From: Spirochaetota bacterium
GTDB lineage: Bacteria > Spirochaetota > Brachyspiria > Brachyspirales > JACRPF01
Reading direction: 5' to 3'
Assembly (NCBI GenBank): GCA_038043445.1
Contig: JBBTBY010000007.1
Coordinates: forward strand, 1-64,000
DNA length: 64,000 nt
Both the position numbers and the translations under genes were made by a program. Below the pieces are notes generated by a model. That model was not told the origin of the DNA, did not search any database, and saw only the letters and a list, made by a program, of their open reading frames with translations. Shown in pieces: positions 26,256-35,312 of this stretch; position 1 is the first letter of the stretch; every line of letters begins with the position of its first letter.

Positions 26256-27572
26256 CTACGAGATCTTTTTCGCAGTCGTTGCATCCGGCTGAAGGTCGTC
26301 CTCGTCATTGATAATAACACCCATCGGAAGCGGTATCGACGGTGCGAGGAGCGGATCGTCCGTCCGTTTCATATATTTTTCAAGGCGTGCGCGCATAGCA
26401 GCGCGTATTTCCGCATAGGCATCGTCACCGCATCGATCATTCGTTTCATTCGGATCGCTAATCAGGTCATACAGCTGTTCGGAAGCGAGCGATGACCTCG
26501 GCCAGCCGTGTTCCATCCAGACATCCTTCGAAGGACTGTCGTCGCAATTCGGGAGAACCGGTCTGTTCCTTTCTTTGAAGCGCCGAATATAGAGGTGTTC
26601 CTTTGTCCGCACCGAACGCATCGGCTCATACGCCGCGTGATACGTCACCTCGGAGAATATCTCCTCATGCACTTCCTTGCCGCTGAGCGCCGGAACAAGC
26701 GATGCCCCTTCCAACCATGGCGGTGCATTGATGCCGGCAAGTTCGCAGATGGTCGGATAGATATCGATATTCGATGAAAGCGCATCGCTCACCGTTGCGC
26801 TCGGCACCCCCGGTCCGCGCATGATGAGCATAATGCCCGTGCCGTGACTTGTCAGATTGCATTTCATCCCGGGAAACGCGATGCCGTGGTCCGTCGTCGC
26901 AATGATGATGGTGTTCTCCGCAAGTCCGGCTTTCTCTATCGCATCGAGGATGATGCCCACACCGTCATCGTACGTACGTGCGCTGTCGATGAAATTCGCC
27001 ATATCAGCACGGGTGACCGCATTATCCGGGAGCGGCGCGGGTACGCGGACGTAGCGTGCATCGGTCTTGTAGTCGGTGCGCTCGAAATCGCGCCCCTTGC
27101 GATGCGTCTCAAAAAATCCCGCATCGATGAAGAACGGTGCTTTGGGCTTCGATGCGATGAGCTTCGCCGCACGATGTGCCACCGTGGCGACATTCTTCGG
27201 GCCGGCGATATCGATGACATCGTATCCGATCGCTTTGATCTGCTCATCCGTATGCGCGATATGCTGCATGCCGAGGAGATACGATGCATACCCGCTCTTC
27301 TTCAGCGTATGAGGAATGCATTTCCCGTAATCATGAAGACTGAAACCGCGATGCGCAAGCCCGAGCATCCCCGTCTGATGCGGGAATTGTCCCGTCATGA
27401 GCGCGGCTCGGCTCGGCGAACAGGTCGGCCCCGCCGTGTGATGATCGCGGAAGACAACGCCGCCGTCCGCAAGACGCTTCAAATGCGGCGTCGGTATCGC
27501 GTGGCCATAGGGCTCTATGTATCTCCCCGTATCGTGCGAATGGATGTATACGATGTTCGGTGAACATTTCAT
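26256..27572 (-). CDS. Sulfatase (formylglycine-dependent, Cys type)
   Basis: 438 residues. The sulfatase signature C51-S-P-S-R55-AALMTG carries the Cys that becomes formylglycine. The first metal motif is HSHDTGR (11-17), in which one of the usual two Asp is replaced by His; ATTDHGIAFPGMK gives the second Asp-His pair, and GKxxxxEE-like GASLVPALSG follows. No signal peptide is visible, so it may act in the cytoplasm on imported sulfated sugars, or a start further upstream may be missed. It lies 3 bases after the secreted-protein gene at 27576, with GGAG from that gene's end serving as its site. Substrate unknown. A maturation enzyme is not in the window. Confidence 0.9.
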   Translation of the reverse strand: MKCSPNIVYIHSHDTGRYIEPYGHAIPTPHLKRLADGGVVFRDHHTAGPTCSPSRAALMTGQFPHQTGMLGLAHRGFSLHDYGKCIPHTLKKSGYASYLLGMQHIAHTDEQIKAIGYDVIDIAGPKNVATVAHRAAKLIASKPKAPFFIDAGFFETHRKGRDFERTDYKTDARYVRVPAPLPDNAVTRADMANFIDSARTYDDGVGIILDAIEKAGLAENTIIIATTDHGIAFPGMKCNLTSHGTGIMLIMRGPGVPSATVSDALSSNIDIYPTICELAGINAPPWLEGASLVPALSGKEVHEEIFSEVTYHAAYEPMRSVRTKEHLYIRRFKERNRPVLPNCDDSPSKDVWMEHGWPRSSLASEQLYDLISDPNETNDRCGDDAYAEIRAAMRARLEKYMKRTDDPLLAPSIPLPMGVIINDEDDLQPDATTAKKIS

Positions 27573-27575
27573 AGG

Positions 27576-28565
27576 CTACTGCTCCACTATGATCTTCAAT
27601 GGCGCCGGAATATCATGGTGCCTGCTTCGTGCACCGGTCATGATATCTGCCGGCGATATGGACCTGAAATATTTTTCCATATCAAGCGGATATATCGTTC
27701 TCGTACCGCCTGCCCCTTTGATCTCCATGGACGCCTCTCCCGGTTTGAGCGGATATCCGTCCCACCCTTCCCAGAACAGAACAGCATGTACCGACTCATA
27801 CTCTGCAAGAATAGCAAGTATTTTTTTCATCGCGTCTGCCGGTACGGGATCATACTCGTTCCGGGAACCTCCATTGAGCACACGCGAACTGAGTATCGGG
27901 GCAAGAGGGACGGGGTTCCCGTCAGAACACACCATCAATGACGACGCTTCCAGTCCCATGCGGATATAGTGTTCCCACCCCGAACGCTGGCGCTCACTGT
28001 CATTACTGCCGAAGCGGGTATAGAGAACGGGAACAATATAATCGATATCGTCGTACATGCCGAGCTTTCCCGCTGACCGAAGCGCAGCGAACTGTCTGAT
28101 GAACTCTTCCGTGTATTCCCCCTGCGGCTGCGGGTTCAATATCCCGTACAGTGCGAGCTTTGAGCGCGGGAGCTGCTTGCGAGCAATTCGTATCCTGTTC
28201 GCGAACGCCGCAACAACAGCGTTCATCGTGCCGCCGAGCCCGTGAAATTCCTTCGGATGAACGGGATGTTCAAGGTCGAGGACTATGCATGTCCCCGGAT
28301 GGTCCACGATACCGATGCTTTTTACAGCGGAGGCAAATACCGCTTCAATATCGGTAGCGGTATACGAAAGCGCTTTTTCGACCGAGTCGCCTTTTTTCCA
28401 GCAGAGCGAACTTCCGGAGATCGAAACACCTTTCTCGATCTGGAGGCTCGCCACGTCTGCCGCGGAGAACTGATTCTGCAGAAGAAAATACACCTTTCTC
28501 TCTGCCCCAGCCGCTGGGATCGAGACGATCACCGCCGTCAAAAGAACTATCAACGAACGCTGCAT
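27576..28565 (-). CDS. Secreted protein, possible TIM-barrel glycosidase
   Basis: 329 residues with a signal peptide ending near AAGAE and a GGAGG site upstream. The body has barrel-like segments: CIVLDLEHPVHP (near 95), SKLALYGILNPQP (near 140), MYDDIDYIVPVLYTRFG (near 172) and AVLFWEGWDGYPL (near 275). The DLE, DDID and WEGW motifs at strand ends recall a (beta/alpha)8 glycoside hydrolase of the hyaluronidase or GH18/GH25-like sort, but I cannot assign a family. It is the first gene of a pair with the sulfatase, which suggests joint action on a sulfated glycan. The divergent AraC gene at 28651 may regulate both. Confidence 0.65.
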   Translation of the reverse strand: MQRSLIVLLTAVIVSIPAAGAERKVYFLLQNQFSAADVASLQIEKGVSISGSSLCWKKGDSVEKALSYTATDIEAVFASAVKSIGIVDHPGTCIVLDLEHPVHPKEFHGLGGTMNAVVAAFANRIRIARKQLPRSKLALYGILNPQPQGEYTEEFIRQFAALRSAGKLGMYDDIDYIVPVLYTRFGSNDSERQRSGWEHYIRMGLEASSLMVCSDGNPVPLAPILSSRVLNGGSRNEYDPVPADAMKKILAILAEYESVHAVLFWEGWDGYPLKPGEASMEIKGAGGTRTIYPLDMEKYFRSISPADIMTGARSRHHDIPAPLKIIVEQ

Positions 28566-28615
28566 CTTCCTGCCTCCCTATAGTGTGCATGCTCATCGGA
28601 ACGAACGCGTCTGTG

Positions 28616-28643
28616 TTGCTTTCATCTCTGTTAAAAGTATACT
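28616..28643 (+). promoter_or_regulatory. Leaderless-type promoter of the AraC gene at 28651
   Basis: TTGCTT (28616-28621), 16 bases, TATACT (28638-28643), then 7 bases to the ATG. No Shine-Dalgarno. The -35, spacer length and gap are identical to those of the mlaE promoter. Confidence 0.7.
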
Positions 28644-28650
28644 TGCAGGC

Positions 28651-29520
28651 ATGGCGAAAATCAATGTCACGCATGGAACATATGTCATATCTGGTGCTTG
28701 GCGTTTTATCGCACGGATGGAGCGCCGCTACGGCACGTTGCGCTTCGTCGTCGGCAGGGACTCACCGGACGAACGCATCACATCGCAGGTGATAACGTTC
28801 CGCAATGCTCATCGGTCCGTCGACGGCATTTCATTACCGTACTTCACCATGACCTATATCCTCGCCGGCAAGGGCGTATACCGCCCGCTCAACGCTCGCG
28901 CACAGATGCTCGCTCCCGGTGCACTTTTTAACCGCCCCGCGCATGAACCGTTTTCCCTTACGCGGGACGAGCGATTTCCCTGGGCGGAATTCTCGATCGC
29001 ACTGCCCGACAGCTTCGCACGAACGTTCATATCGATATGCGGCATGCATGAACGGACGGTAGTATCCGTTCTCCGTTCCGATATTTTCGACGGCATATCG
29101 TCCGTGTTCCGCGCCATGTCGCGCGCGGACGCCTGTGCATCGCTTTCCGCCGTGTTCGATCTGGCGGGACGCTTCACGCGTTCTTCGTTGGAGAAGGCGC
29201 CCATCGACGCGATACGCCGCGCCCTTGTGCTCATGGGAAAGCGCGTCATCCGCACCGATGATGATATGCGTGCGGTAGCATCCGCCGTCGGCATGAGCTA
29301 CGAGCGCTTCCGCAAGGCGTTCACCGCGCATATCGGCATGTCGCCGCGTGAATACCGTATACGCCAGAAGATACGCAGGGCCGAGGACGCCATCGCGATG
29401 GGGGAAGATATCTCAGCGGCGGCGGAATCGCTCGGGTATCCTGATCAATTCACGTTCGCGAAGCAGTTCAAGAAATTCACGGGATATTCACCGGCGAAAT
29501 ATCGTTCATCGGTGCAATGA
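28651..29520 (+). CDS. AraC-family transcription regulator
   Basis: 289 residues from the ATG at 28651; the frame is open to 28585 but the promoter lies inside that stretch, which excludes a longer start. The N-terminal domain (20-130) looks like an AraC sugar-sensing cupin (PYFTMTYILAGKGVYRPL, then PGALFNRPAHEPFSL). The C-terminal DNA-binding domain has MRAVASAVGMSYERFRKAFTAHIG and ISAAAESLGYPDQFTFAKQFKKFTGYSPAKYR. It is divergent from the secreted protein-sulfatase pair and is the natural candidate to control it. The likely leaderless message is described at its promoter. Confidence 0.88.
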   Translation: MAKINVTHGTYVISGAWRFIARMERRYGTLRFVVGRDSPDERITSQVITFRNAHRSVDGISLPYFTMTYILAGKGVYRPLNARAQMLAPGALFNRPAHEPFSLTRDERFPWAEFSIALPDSFARTFISICGMHERTVVSVLRSDIFDGISSVFRAMSRADACASLSAVFDLAGRFTRSSLEKAPIDAIRRALVLMGKRVIRTDDDMRAVASAVGMSYERFRKAFTAHIGMSPREYRIRQKIRRAEDAIAMGEDISAAAESLGYPDQFTFAKQFKKFTGYSPAKYRSSVQ

Positions 29521-29558
29521 CCGCAGCTGCCGTACGCATCGGCCATTGTCCTTCGTTC

Positions 29559-31085
29559 CTACTGTATCACGAATTCAACGCGCCTGTTCTGCTTTCTGCC
29601 CGCATCCGAGGTGTTCGCAACAACGGGTTTGCTTTGCCCATATCCCTTCGCCGTCAATCGCCCGCTCTGAATGCCGGCGGAAACGAAATATCGTGCCACG
29701 GCGGCGGCTCGTGCCTGTGACAGCGATCGATTATACGCTTCCCCGCCGACATTGTCGGTATGTCCCGCTATCTCAAGTTTCATCGTGCTGTTGTTCCGGA
29801 GCAATGCCACGACGCGGTTCAGTTCTTCCTTCGATTCGGGGTGCAGATCGGACTTATTGTATTCGAAGAAAATATTGTTCATTCTCACTGTCTGCCCGGA
29901 TTCTATTGGAACGAGCATGAGGTCCTGTTCGATCTCGGTGTACTCGGTGAGAACGCTCACATCGAGGTTCTCATTGACCGCATAGAAATCCTTCTTTTCA
30001 GCGCGGAACGCATAGCGTTTGCCCGACTGCAGGATGATGCTGTATCTCCCGTTCGCAGGATCAGCGATCGCGGAACCGATGAGGACACCGTTCGTAAGGT
30101 CGTAATACTGTATCAGCGCATCGACGGGTTCACCGCTCTTCTTGTTCTGCACTACCCCTTGTACCAGCACCACCGGAAGCGGCTTGATGACATCGGGCAT
30201 GGCGATACGGAAAATATCCCTCATCCCGAGCGAGCCGGTGGAAGAAACGAGGTACGCCTGTGAACCGGATGCGGGGATGGAAAAATAGCCGTCCCATCCG
30301 TCGGTATTGAATTCGGGCCCGAGGTTCTCCGGTGCAGACCAATTCGTCCATGTATTATCGAGCCTCCGCGTGACATAGATATCCATATCGCCGCGGCCGC
30401 CCGGTCTGTCCGATGAGAAATAGAGCGTCTTATTGTCGGCGGCGAGGAACGGCGTACGCTCCTTGCCGCTCGTATTGAGCGTCCTGCCGAGGTTCTTCGG
30501 CCTGCTGTATTTTTTATCGCTGACCTTGAATGAAACATAGAGGTCCGTATCGCCGAGGGAATCATCGCGCTCGACGCTTGCGATGAGATAATACCAGTCC
30601 TGAGAAAGACAGTAGCCGCTGTATTCCGGATGCTTATTATAGAAATAATCGATGACCACCTCTTCCGGCACCGCCCATCCGTCCTTCGTGCGATAACTGT
30701 AGGATATCCCGTTCCCTTTCGTCGAGCCATCGCTGTTGTAGGTGCTTAAGAGCAGCAATGAATTATTATCCATGCCTGCAGAAAGCACCGCATTGGGCGC
30801 GTCATTGTTGAGCGGCTTACCGATATTTTTCGCTTTCGTCCAGCGGCCCTTCGCATCTTTTTCGCTGTACCAGATATCGGTCGATTCGATGTCCCTGTCG
30901 CTATTTTCCGGGGACCCCATGCGGATGAAATAGAGGGTTCGTCCGTCGGGTGAAATGATCGGCAGGCGGTCGTCATGCTTCGAATTGATGATCGCACCCA
31001 GGTTCTCTTTCACCCGCGCTTCCGCGCTTTCGACCGTAGATCCGACGGTGATGCATACCGCCATGACCAGAAGCAGCTTATTCAT
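29559..31085 (-). CDS. OmpA-family peptidoglycan-binding protein with PD40 propeller repeats
   Basis: 508 residues. Signal peptide (1-21). Residues 40-310 contain PD40/WD40-like repeats (PIISPDGRTLYFIRMG, APNAVLSAGMDNNSLLLLS, TPFLAADNKTLYFSSDRPGGRGDMDIYV). A carboxypeptidase-regulatory-like beta domain follows (about 315-390). The C-terminal OmpA domain (about 400-508) has IFFEYNKSDLHPESKEEL, GHTDNVGGEAYNRSLSQARAAAV and RRVEFVIQ, with the Asp and Arg that bind diaminopimelate. It links the outer membrane or periplasm to peptidoglycan. Monocistronic, with a good promoter. Confidence 0.92.
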   Translation of the reverse strand: MNKLLLVMAVCITVGSTVESAEARVKENLGAIINSKHDDRLPIISPDGRTLYFIRMGSPENSDRDIESTDIWYSEKDAKGRWTKAKNIGKPLNNDAPNAVLSAGMDNNSLLLLSTYNSDGSTKGNGISYSYRTKDGWAVPEEVVIDYFYNKHPEYSGYCLSQDWYYLIASVERDDSLGDTDLYVSFKVSDKKYSRPKNLGRTLNTSGKERTPFLAADNKTLYFSSDRPGGRGDMDIYVTRRLDNTWTNWSAPENLGPEFNTDGWDGYFSIPASGSQAYLVSSTGSLGMRDIFRIAMPDVIKPLPVVLVQGVVQNKKSGEPVDALIQYYDLTNGVLIGSAIADPANGRYSIILQSGKRYAFRAEKKDFYAVNENLDVSVLTEYTEIEQDLMLVPIESGQTVRMNNIFFEYNKSDLHPESKEELNRVVALLRNNSTMKLEIAGHTDNVGGEAYNRSLSQARAAAVARYFVSAGIQSGRLTAKGYGQSKPVVANTSDAGRKQNRRVEFVIQ

Positions 31086-31117
31086 TGTGGCCCCATCGCT
31101 GAAATTGATATGCCGGA

Positions 31118-31146
31118 AGTATACCGCACCATATTTTTACCGTCAA
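31118..31146 (-). promoter_or_regulatory. Promoter of the OmpA-family gene
   Basis: Minus strand TTGACG (31146-31141), 17 bases, TATACT (31123-31118). The leader is about 26 bases and contains a GGGG site before the ATG at 31085. Confidence 0.75.
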
Positions 31147-31158
31147 GGCTTTGCCGCT

Positions 31159-32553
31159 TTACTGCAAGCCCTGCGCCATCACGCCGTAGCGTTCCTGTGC
31201 TATCGCCGCAAGACCCCGTGATATCGATGTGTACAGGTCGACATGCTTCATCCTCTGTTCTCCGAAAATATCAGCAAGTATCTTCTGTACCGCCGGCACC
31301 TGCGTGCTCCCGCCGACGGGAATGACGGAATCGATATCATCAGCCGTTACGTGAGCGTCGGAGAGCACCGCACGTATGACACCGGCGATATCCGTGAGGC
31401 TTTCTGCTATCGCGTGCTCGAATTCATGTCGTTCGATCATACGATGGATGCGGCTTTCCCCGAATGAACAGGAGAACGGCGCGGATAGTTCTTTCGAAAG
31501 ATGCATCTTTGCCGATTCACAGGCGCGGAGGAATGGATATCCGTAATTCTCCTTGACCAGGCGGTATAGTGCGATGCCTGCCTCGCTGTTCTCGCATGAG
31601 AACTTTATCTCCTTGAGTATCGTATCATAGGATGCATGCGACAGCTCCAGGATGCCGTCGAGCGTGAGAAGCTTATCAAAAATGACAGCCGGCATATCGC
31701 GGTGTACTCCGCCGATTGAGCGGGTAAAGCTTCCTTTCCCGAGCAGCGGATGTATGAGCTTCTGTATCTCTTTATCGTAATCGTCACCGCCGAGGAGGAG
31801 CCCGCGGTTGGCAAGCACCTCAACATCATGCGATACTATCCGCAGTACGGAGAGATCGAGCGTACCGCCGCCGAAGTCGAAGACAAGCGCCGTGCCGTCC
31901 GAAAGCGAGCGGGAACATTCCTTTGCCGCAGCGACCGGTTCCATCGCAAAGCTCACTTCGCGAAAGCCGCTTTCCCGCGCCGCGACCGTGATGACGCGTT
32001 CGTAATGCCGTTTGAGCTTCGGTGTCTGTTCGATGATCACCGGCATACCGATGACGATATCCGCCGCAGTATCTTTCATCTGCTTCTCTGCCGCTTTTTT
32101 TATTGCGCGGAAGAATTGCTCAAGGAGCCGGAACACCGCGACGGTCTCGTCGAACACGGTTACCTGCGTGAGCGACGGGTAGCGGAGCGCGGTCTTAAGC
32201 GACTTGAAGAAACGTCCCTTGCTTGCAGTGTCGACGACCGTATGCACCGGAACGGATACCGTCATCGCCTCTTCTTTTATCCCGAGCTGTGTCGCAACAC
32301 TTTCGCCGGGTATTATCTCCATATCGATGGAACGCCCGAGCGAACGCCGTTCAAAATTCGACCGCTGCCCGACATTGTCTTCCATGTATGAACGGATAGC
32401 ATCAAAGCCTACCTTGTAGCCGCCGCGCTTGCGACGATAGAGACAGGTGGGAAAGAACGAATTCCCGTCGAACGTAATATCGACCGCGGTGCCGTTCTGT
32501 ATCACAGCCGCTGCAGAATTACTCGTGCCGAAATCGATGCCAAGCGAAATCAC
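31159..32553 (-). CDS. Hsp70-family protein, YegD-like
   Basis: 464 residues starting at a GTG that has GGAGGAT 8 bases upstream. Actin/Hsp70 ATPase motifs are present: GIDFGTSNSAAAV (phosphate 1), VFDFGGGTLDLSV (phosphate 2) and VIPVGGSTQVPAVQ (adenosine). After the ATPase domain there is no room for the normal substrate-binding domain and lid, as in YegD rather than DnaK. Cofactors DnaJ and GrpE are not adjacent. Role: a specialised chaperone-like ATPase, client unknown. It lies between aconitase and the OmpA gene on the same strand. Confidence 0.88.
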   Translation of the reverse strand: MISLGIDFGTSNSAAAVIQNGTAVDITFDGNSFFPTCLYRRKRGGYKVGFDAIRSYMEDNVGQRSNFERRSLGRSIDMEIIPGESVATQLGIKEEAMTVSVPVHTVVDTASKGRFFKSLKTALRYPSLTQVTVFDETVAVFRLLEQFFRAIKKAAEKQMKDTAADIVIGMPVIIEQTPKLKRHYERVITVAARESGFREVSFAMEPVAAAKECSRSLSDGTALVFDFGGGTLDLSVLRIVSHDVEVLANRGLLLGGDDYDKEIQKLIHPLLGKGSFTRSIGGVHRDMPAVIFDKLLTLDGILELSHASYDTILKEIKFSCENSEAGIALYRLVKENYGYPFLRACESAKMHLSKELSAPFSCSFGESRIHRMIERHEFEHAIAESLTDIAGVIRAVLSDAHVTADDIDSVIPVGGSTQVPAVQKILADIFGEQRMKHVDLYTSISRGLAAIAQERYGVMAQGLQ

Positions 32554-32586
32554 CGGTCGATCCTCCGGACGTATGGTGAGTGTTCC

Positions 32587-35118
32587 CTAATACTCAATAT
32601 CCGCGTAAATGAATTTCCTCTTCTTCGCCACGCGCTTCGCATATTCTTCCATATACGTCGCTGTATCGACTATCTTCCCGGCAACGGCGGTGAGCGCCGC
32701 GATATGCGCGCTCCCGAGGAACGCCTCTGCCGATGACGGTCCGATGCGTGACTGGAAATTACGCGTCGTCGTCGTGAAAGCGACGGCCTTATCGCCGATG
32801 CGCCGTTTATTGCCCATGCACAGGCCGCAGCTCGGTATGCCGATGATCGCACCCGCCTCGTGAAGCTTCTCGAGCGTCCCTTCCTTCATGAGCGTTGCGT
32901 AAATATCGCCGGAAGCGGGGATAACGACGAACTGCACATGCGAAGCGATGCGCTTGCCTTCGACAAGGAGCGAAGCCGCGCGTATGCTCGCAAGGTCGCC
33001 GCCCACACAGCTCCCGATGAACACTTCATCGACCTTCGTGCCGGCCACTTCCGAAAGCGGTGCGACATTATCCGGGTGATGCGGCTTGGCCACGAGGGGC
33101 TCGCGGTATTTGGAAAGATCGATGGTCACCTTCGCCGCGTATGTTGCGTCCTTGTCCGGCGTGAAATATTTCTTGTCAGCGAGATATTTTTCGAACGATG
33201 CTATCGTCGCGGTAAGCGAATGCGAACGGTCGCCACGGTCGTAACGTTTCTTGAGATATTTCAGGTCGTTGTTGACGCTTTCTACCGCCGCGTCGTCGGT
33301 GGGGATGATGCCGGCGGAGGCGCTGCGCTCAGCGACCGCATTCGTAAGAATGTAGCGCTCATCGCGGTTGAAATCCTTCACGCCTGCGAATTCGATGATG
33401 CGTCCGTTGTATACGCCTTTCCCCTGACCGGATGATCCCGCTTCGGTAACGAGCATGCTCACTGCATCGCGTGCGGTGATCCCGTCATTCAATTTCCCCG
33501 TGAACGTGACGAGCACTTCCTCATCGACGGCCAGTTCGAGGAAACCGTACTTCATTGCGATAGCGACTATGTCGCTCCCTGCGGGGAAGGATATGCCGCG
33601 TTCGCTGCGCGTATGCGAATCGCCGCCGACAATGATGTCGCTCGGGAGCACAAAGCGGTTGGCGATGGTGTGTATGATGCCTTCGCCTGCCATAAGCCCG
33701 ATGCCCCCGTGATCGCGCGCGAATTTCTGGAGATAGAGCTGCGTGTTACGCTCTTCCGTCGTCGGACATTCGCTCGTATGGCACACGGACTGTATCACGA
33801 ATTCGCTCTGGAAGCTTTCACCGCCCCCGATGGACTGATACTCATCATAGGTCATCGGCCCCGTGGTGTCCTGCGAATAGACGCCGCGTATCTTCACTTC
33901 CACGTTCTCGCCCGTCGTCGAGAATTTCTTGCCGTCAAGCCGGTTGTACGTGAACAGTTTCTGCGTCGTCGTCTGCGGCGATGCAGCGCCTTCTGTCTGC
34001 TTTACAACACGCACCGGAGCGCCGAGCTCCTTCGCGCATGCGGATGCCATGATGAATAGTTTTTTCTGCGACATGTATGCATTCAGTCCGCCCGCCTTGA
34101 GCTTCATGAGCGTGAACGGCAGAAGCGGCGCGAACGGTATCTCGGTGCTCTTCGTTTCATTGACGATGATGTTCCTCGAAAGTTCGATGCGGAGCACGTC
34201 GCCTTCCGTCATGCCGTCCGTATCCGCTTTCAGCGGAATGACGCCCGAAGAGATGACGCTCATCTCATAGATGGGCGCTATCGACTTTGCGATGAGCACG
34301 CCGCCCTTTTTCGACTCGGGGGCATGCGGCACGGGCGACCCTATCACTTCAAGAAGATTATACGTCGCGCTTTTGCGCGATGAGCCTTCGCCGAACTGTT
34401 TCCCGCCGACCATGGCGAGCGGACCTTTCGCAGAAAGAGTTTTCCAGCGTGCGATGAAATCCTTCTGATCATCGCGTCCTTCCATGATGAACGCGGCATG
34501 GAGCGGCCTGTCCGTACGCGACGACGCGCGCTTTGACGGCGAAAGGTGATCGGTCGATATGAAATCGCCCGCTTGTATCGCGGTAACGCGTATCGTCTCC
34601 GGAAAGGGAAGATGCTTCTCCCACGAACGCTCCGCCCAGCCGAGGAGCACCGCTTTCGCTGCCGCATTCCCCTCCTTCGCGAGCGAGAAGCAGTGATCGA
34701 CCGCTTCCTTGGAAATATAGAATATCTTTTCAAGCGCGTCTTTGACACGCTCTTGAGCGTCGCTCACCGCAAGGCATTTGACGAGATAGATATCCGCCGT
34801 TCCGCCGTTCATATTGATGAGCATAGCGAGCGCACGCCTGCTCTCGGTGAGATAGCACGGTTTTCCTTCAACGGATGAGTAGAGCGCTTCGGCTTTCTTC
34901 TTCGCTTCGGGAAAGCTCCCCCCGCGCACTTCATCATCGAGGAGGTGTATCAGGTCATCTGCGGATCTTTTTTCGGCCGCAGGGACGGACGACATGATCA
35001 CACCGAGAACGACATCCACTTCGCTCTCGGTAAGCGGCCGCGGCGGAAGCCCCTCACGGATGCGTTCCGCGTTCCTTTCATGATACGATCTCAGTGCTTC
35101 CGCTGCCGTTGTGCTCAT
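32587..35118 (-). CDS. acnB: Aconitate hydratase B
   Basis: 844 residues from the ATG at 35118, which has AAGGAG 10 bases upstream; a frame to 35187 encodes an implausible Cys/Phe-rich leader. The N-terminal HEAT-like region (1-165) and swivel domain (STDHLSPSKRASSR, near 190-205) precede the catalytic domains, which is the AcnB order rather than AcnA. The Fe-S cysteines are in VFIGSCVGG and SCGLCMGN near the C-terminus. It converts citrate to isocitrate in the TCA cycle and in many bacteria also binds mRNA. No other TCA gene is next to it. Confidence 0.95.
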   Translation of the reverse strand: MSTTAAEALRSYHERNAERIREGLPPRPLTESEVDVVLGVIMSSVPAAEKRSADDLIHLLDDEVRGGSFPEAKKKAEALYSSVEGKPCYLTESRRALAMLINMNGGTADIYLVKCLAVSDAQERVKDALEKIFYISKEAVDHCFSLAKEGNAAAKAVLLGWAERSWEKHLPFPETIRVTAIQAGDFISTDHLSPSKRASSRTDRPLHAAFIMEGRDDQKDFIARWKTLSAKGPLAMVGGKQFGEGSSRKSATYNLLEVIGSPVPHAPESKKGGVLIAKSIAPIYEMSVISSGVIPLKADTDGMTEGDVLRIELSRNIIVNETKSTEIPFAPLLPFTLMKLKAGGLNAYMSQKKLFIMASACAKELGAPVRVVKQTEGAASPQTTTQKLFTYNRLDGKKFSTTGENVEVKIRGVYSQDTTGPMTYDEYQSIGGGESFQSEFVIQSVCHTSECPTTEERNTQLYLQKFARDHGGIGLMAGEGIIHTIANRFVLPSDIIVGGDSHTRSERGISFPAGSDIVAIAMKYGFLELAVDEEVLVTFTGKLNDGITARDAVSMLVTEAGSSGQGKGVYNGRIIEFAGVKDFNRDERYILTNAVAERSASAGIIPTDDAAVESVNNDLKYLKKRYDRGDRSHSLTATIASFEKYLADKKYFTPDKDATYAAKVTIDLSKYREPLVAKPHHPDNVAPLSEVAGTKVDEVFIGSCVGGDLASIRAASLLVEGKRIASHVQFVVIPASGDIYATLMKEGTLEKLHEAGAIIGIPSCGLCMGNKRRIGDKAVAFTTTTRNFQSRIGPSSAEAFLGSAHIAALTAVAGKIVDTATYMEEYAKRVAKKRKFIYADIEY

Positions 35119-35312
35119 GACCGTGTACTCCTTACTGGATAGAAATGATATACAGAAATATCGGAAAACGCAATTCGTTCCATGCACTCAGGGGAGAGCT
35201 GCTTGCAACCCGTTCCATGCATGCCGAATGGGTCACGGAACAACAGTGCCTGAGACTGTTTACATTTCCAAAAAACATAGTAGCATAGCGGAATGAATGG
35301 GAGATGCGACGC

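Noticed and set aside
31159-32553. True DnaK
   Set aside because: No substrate-binding domain or lid follows the ATPase domain and length is only 464 residues.
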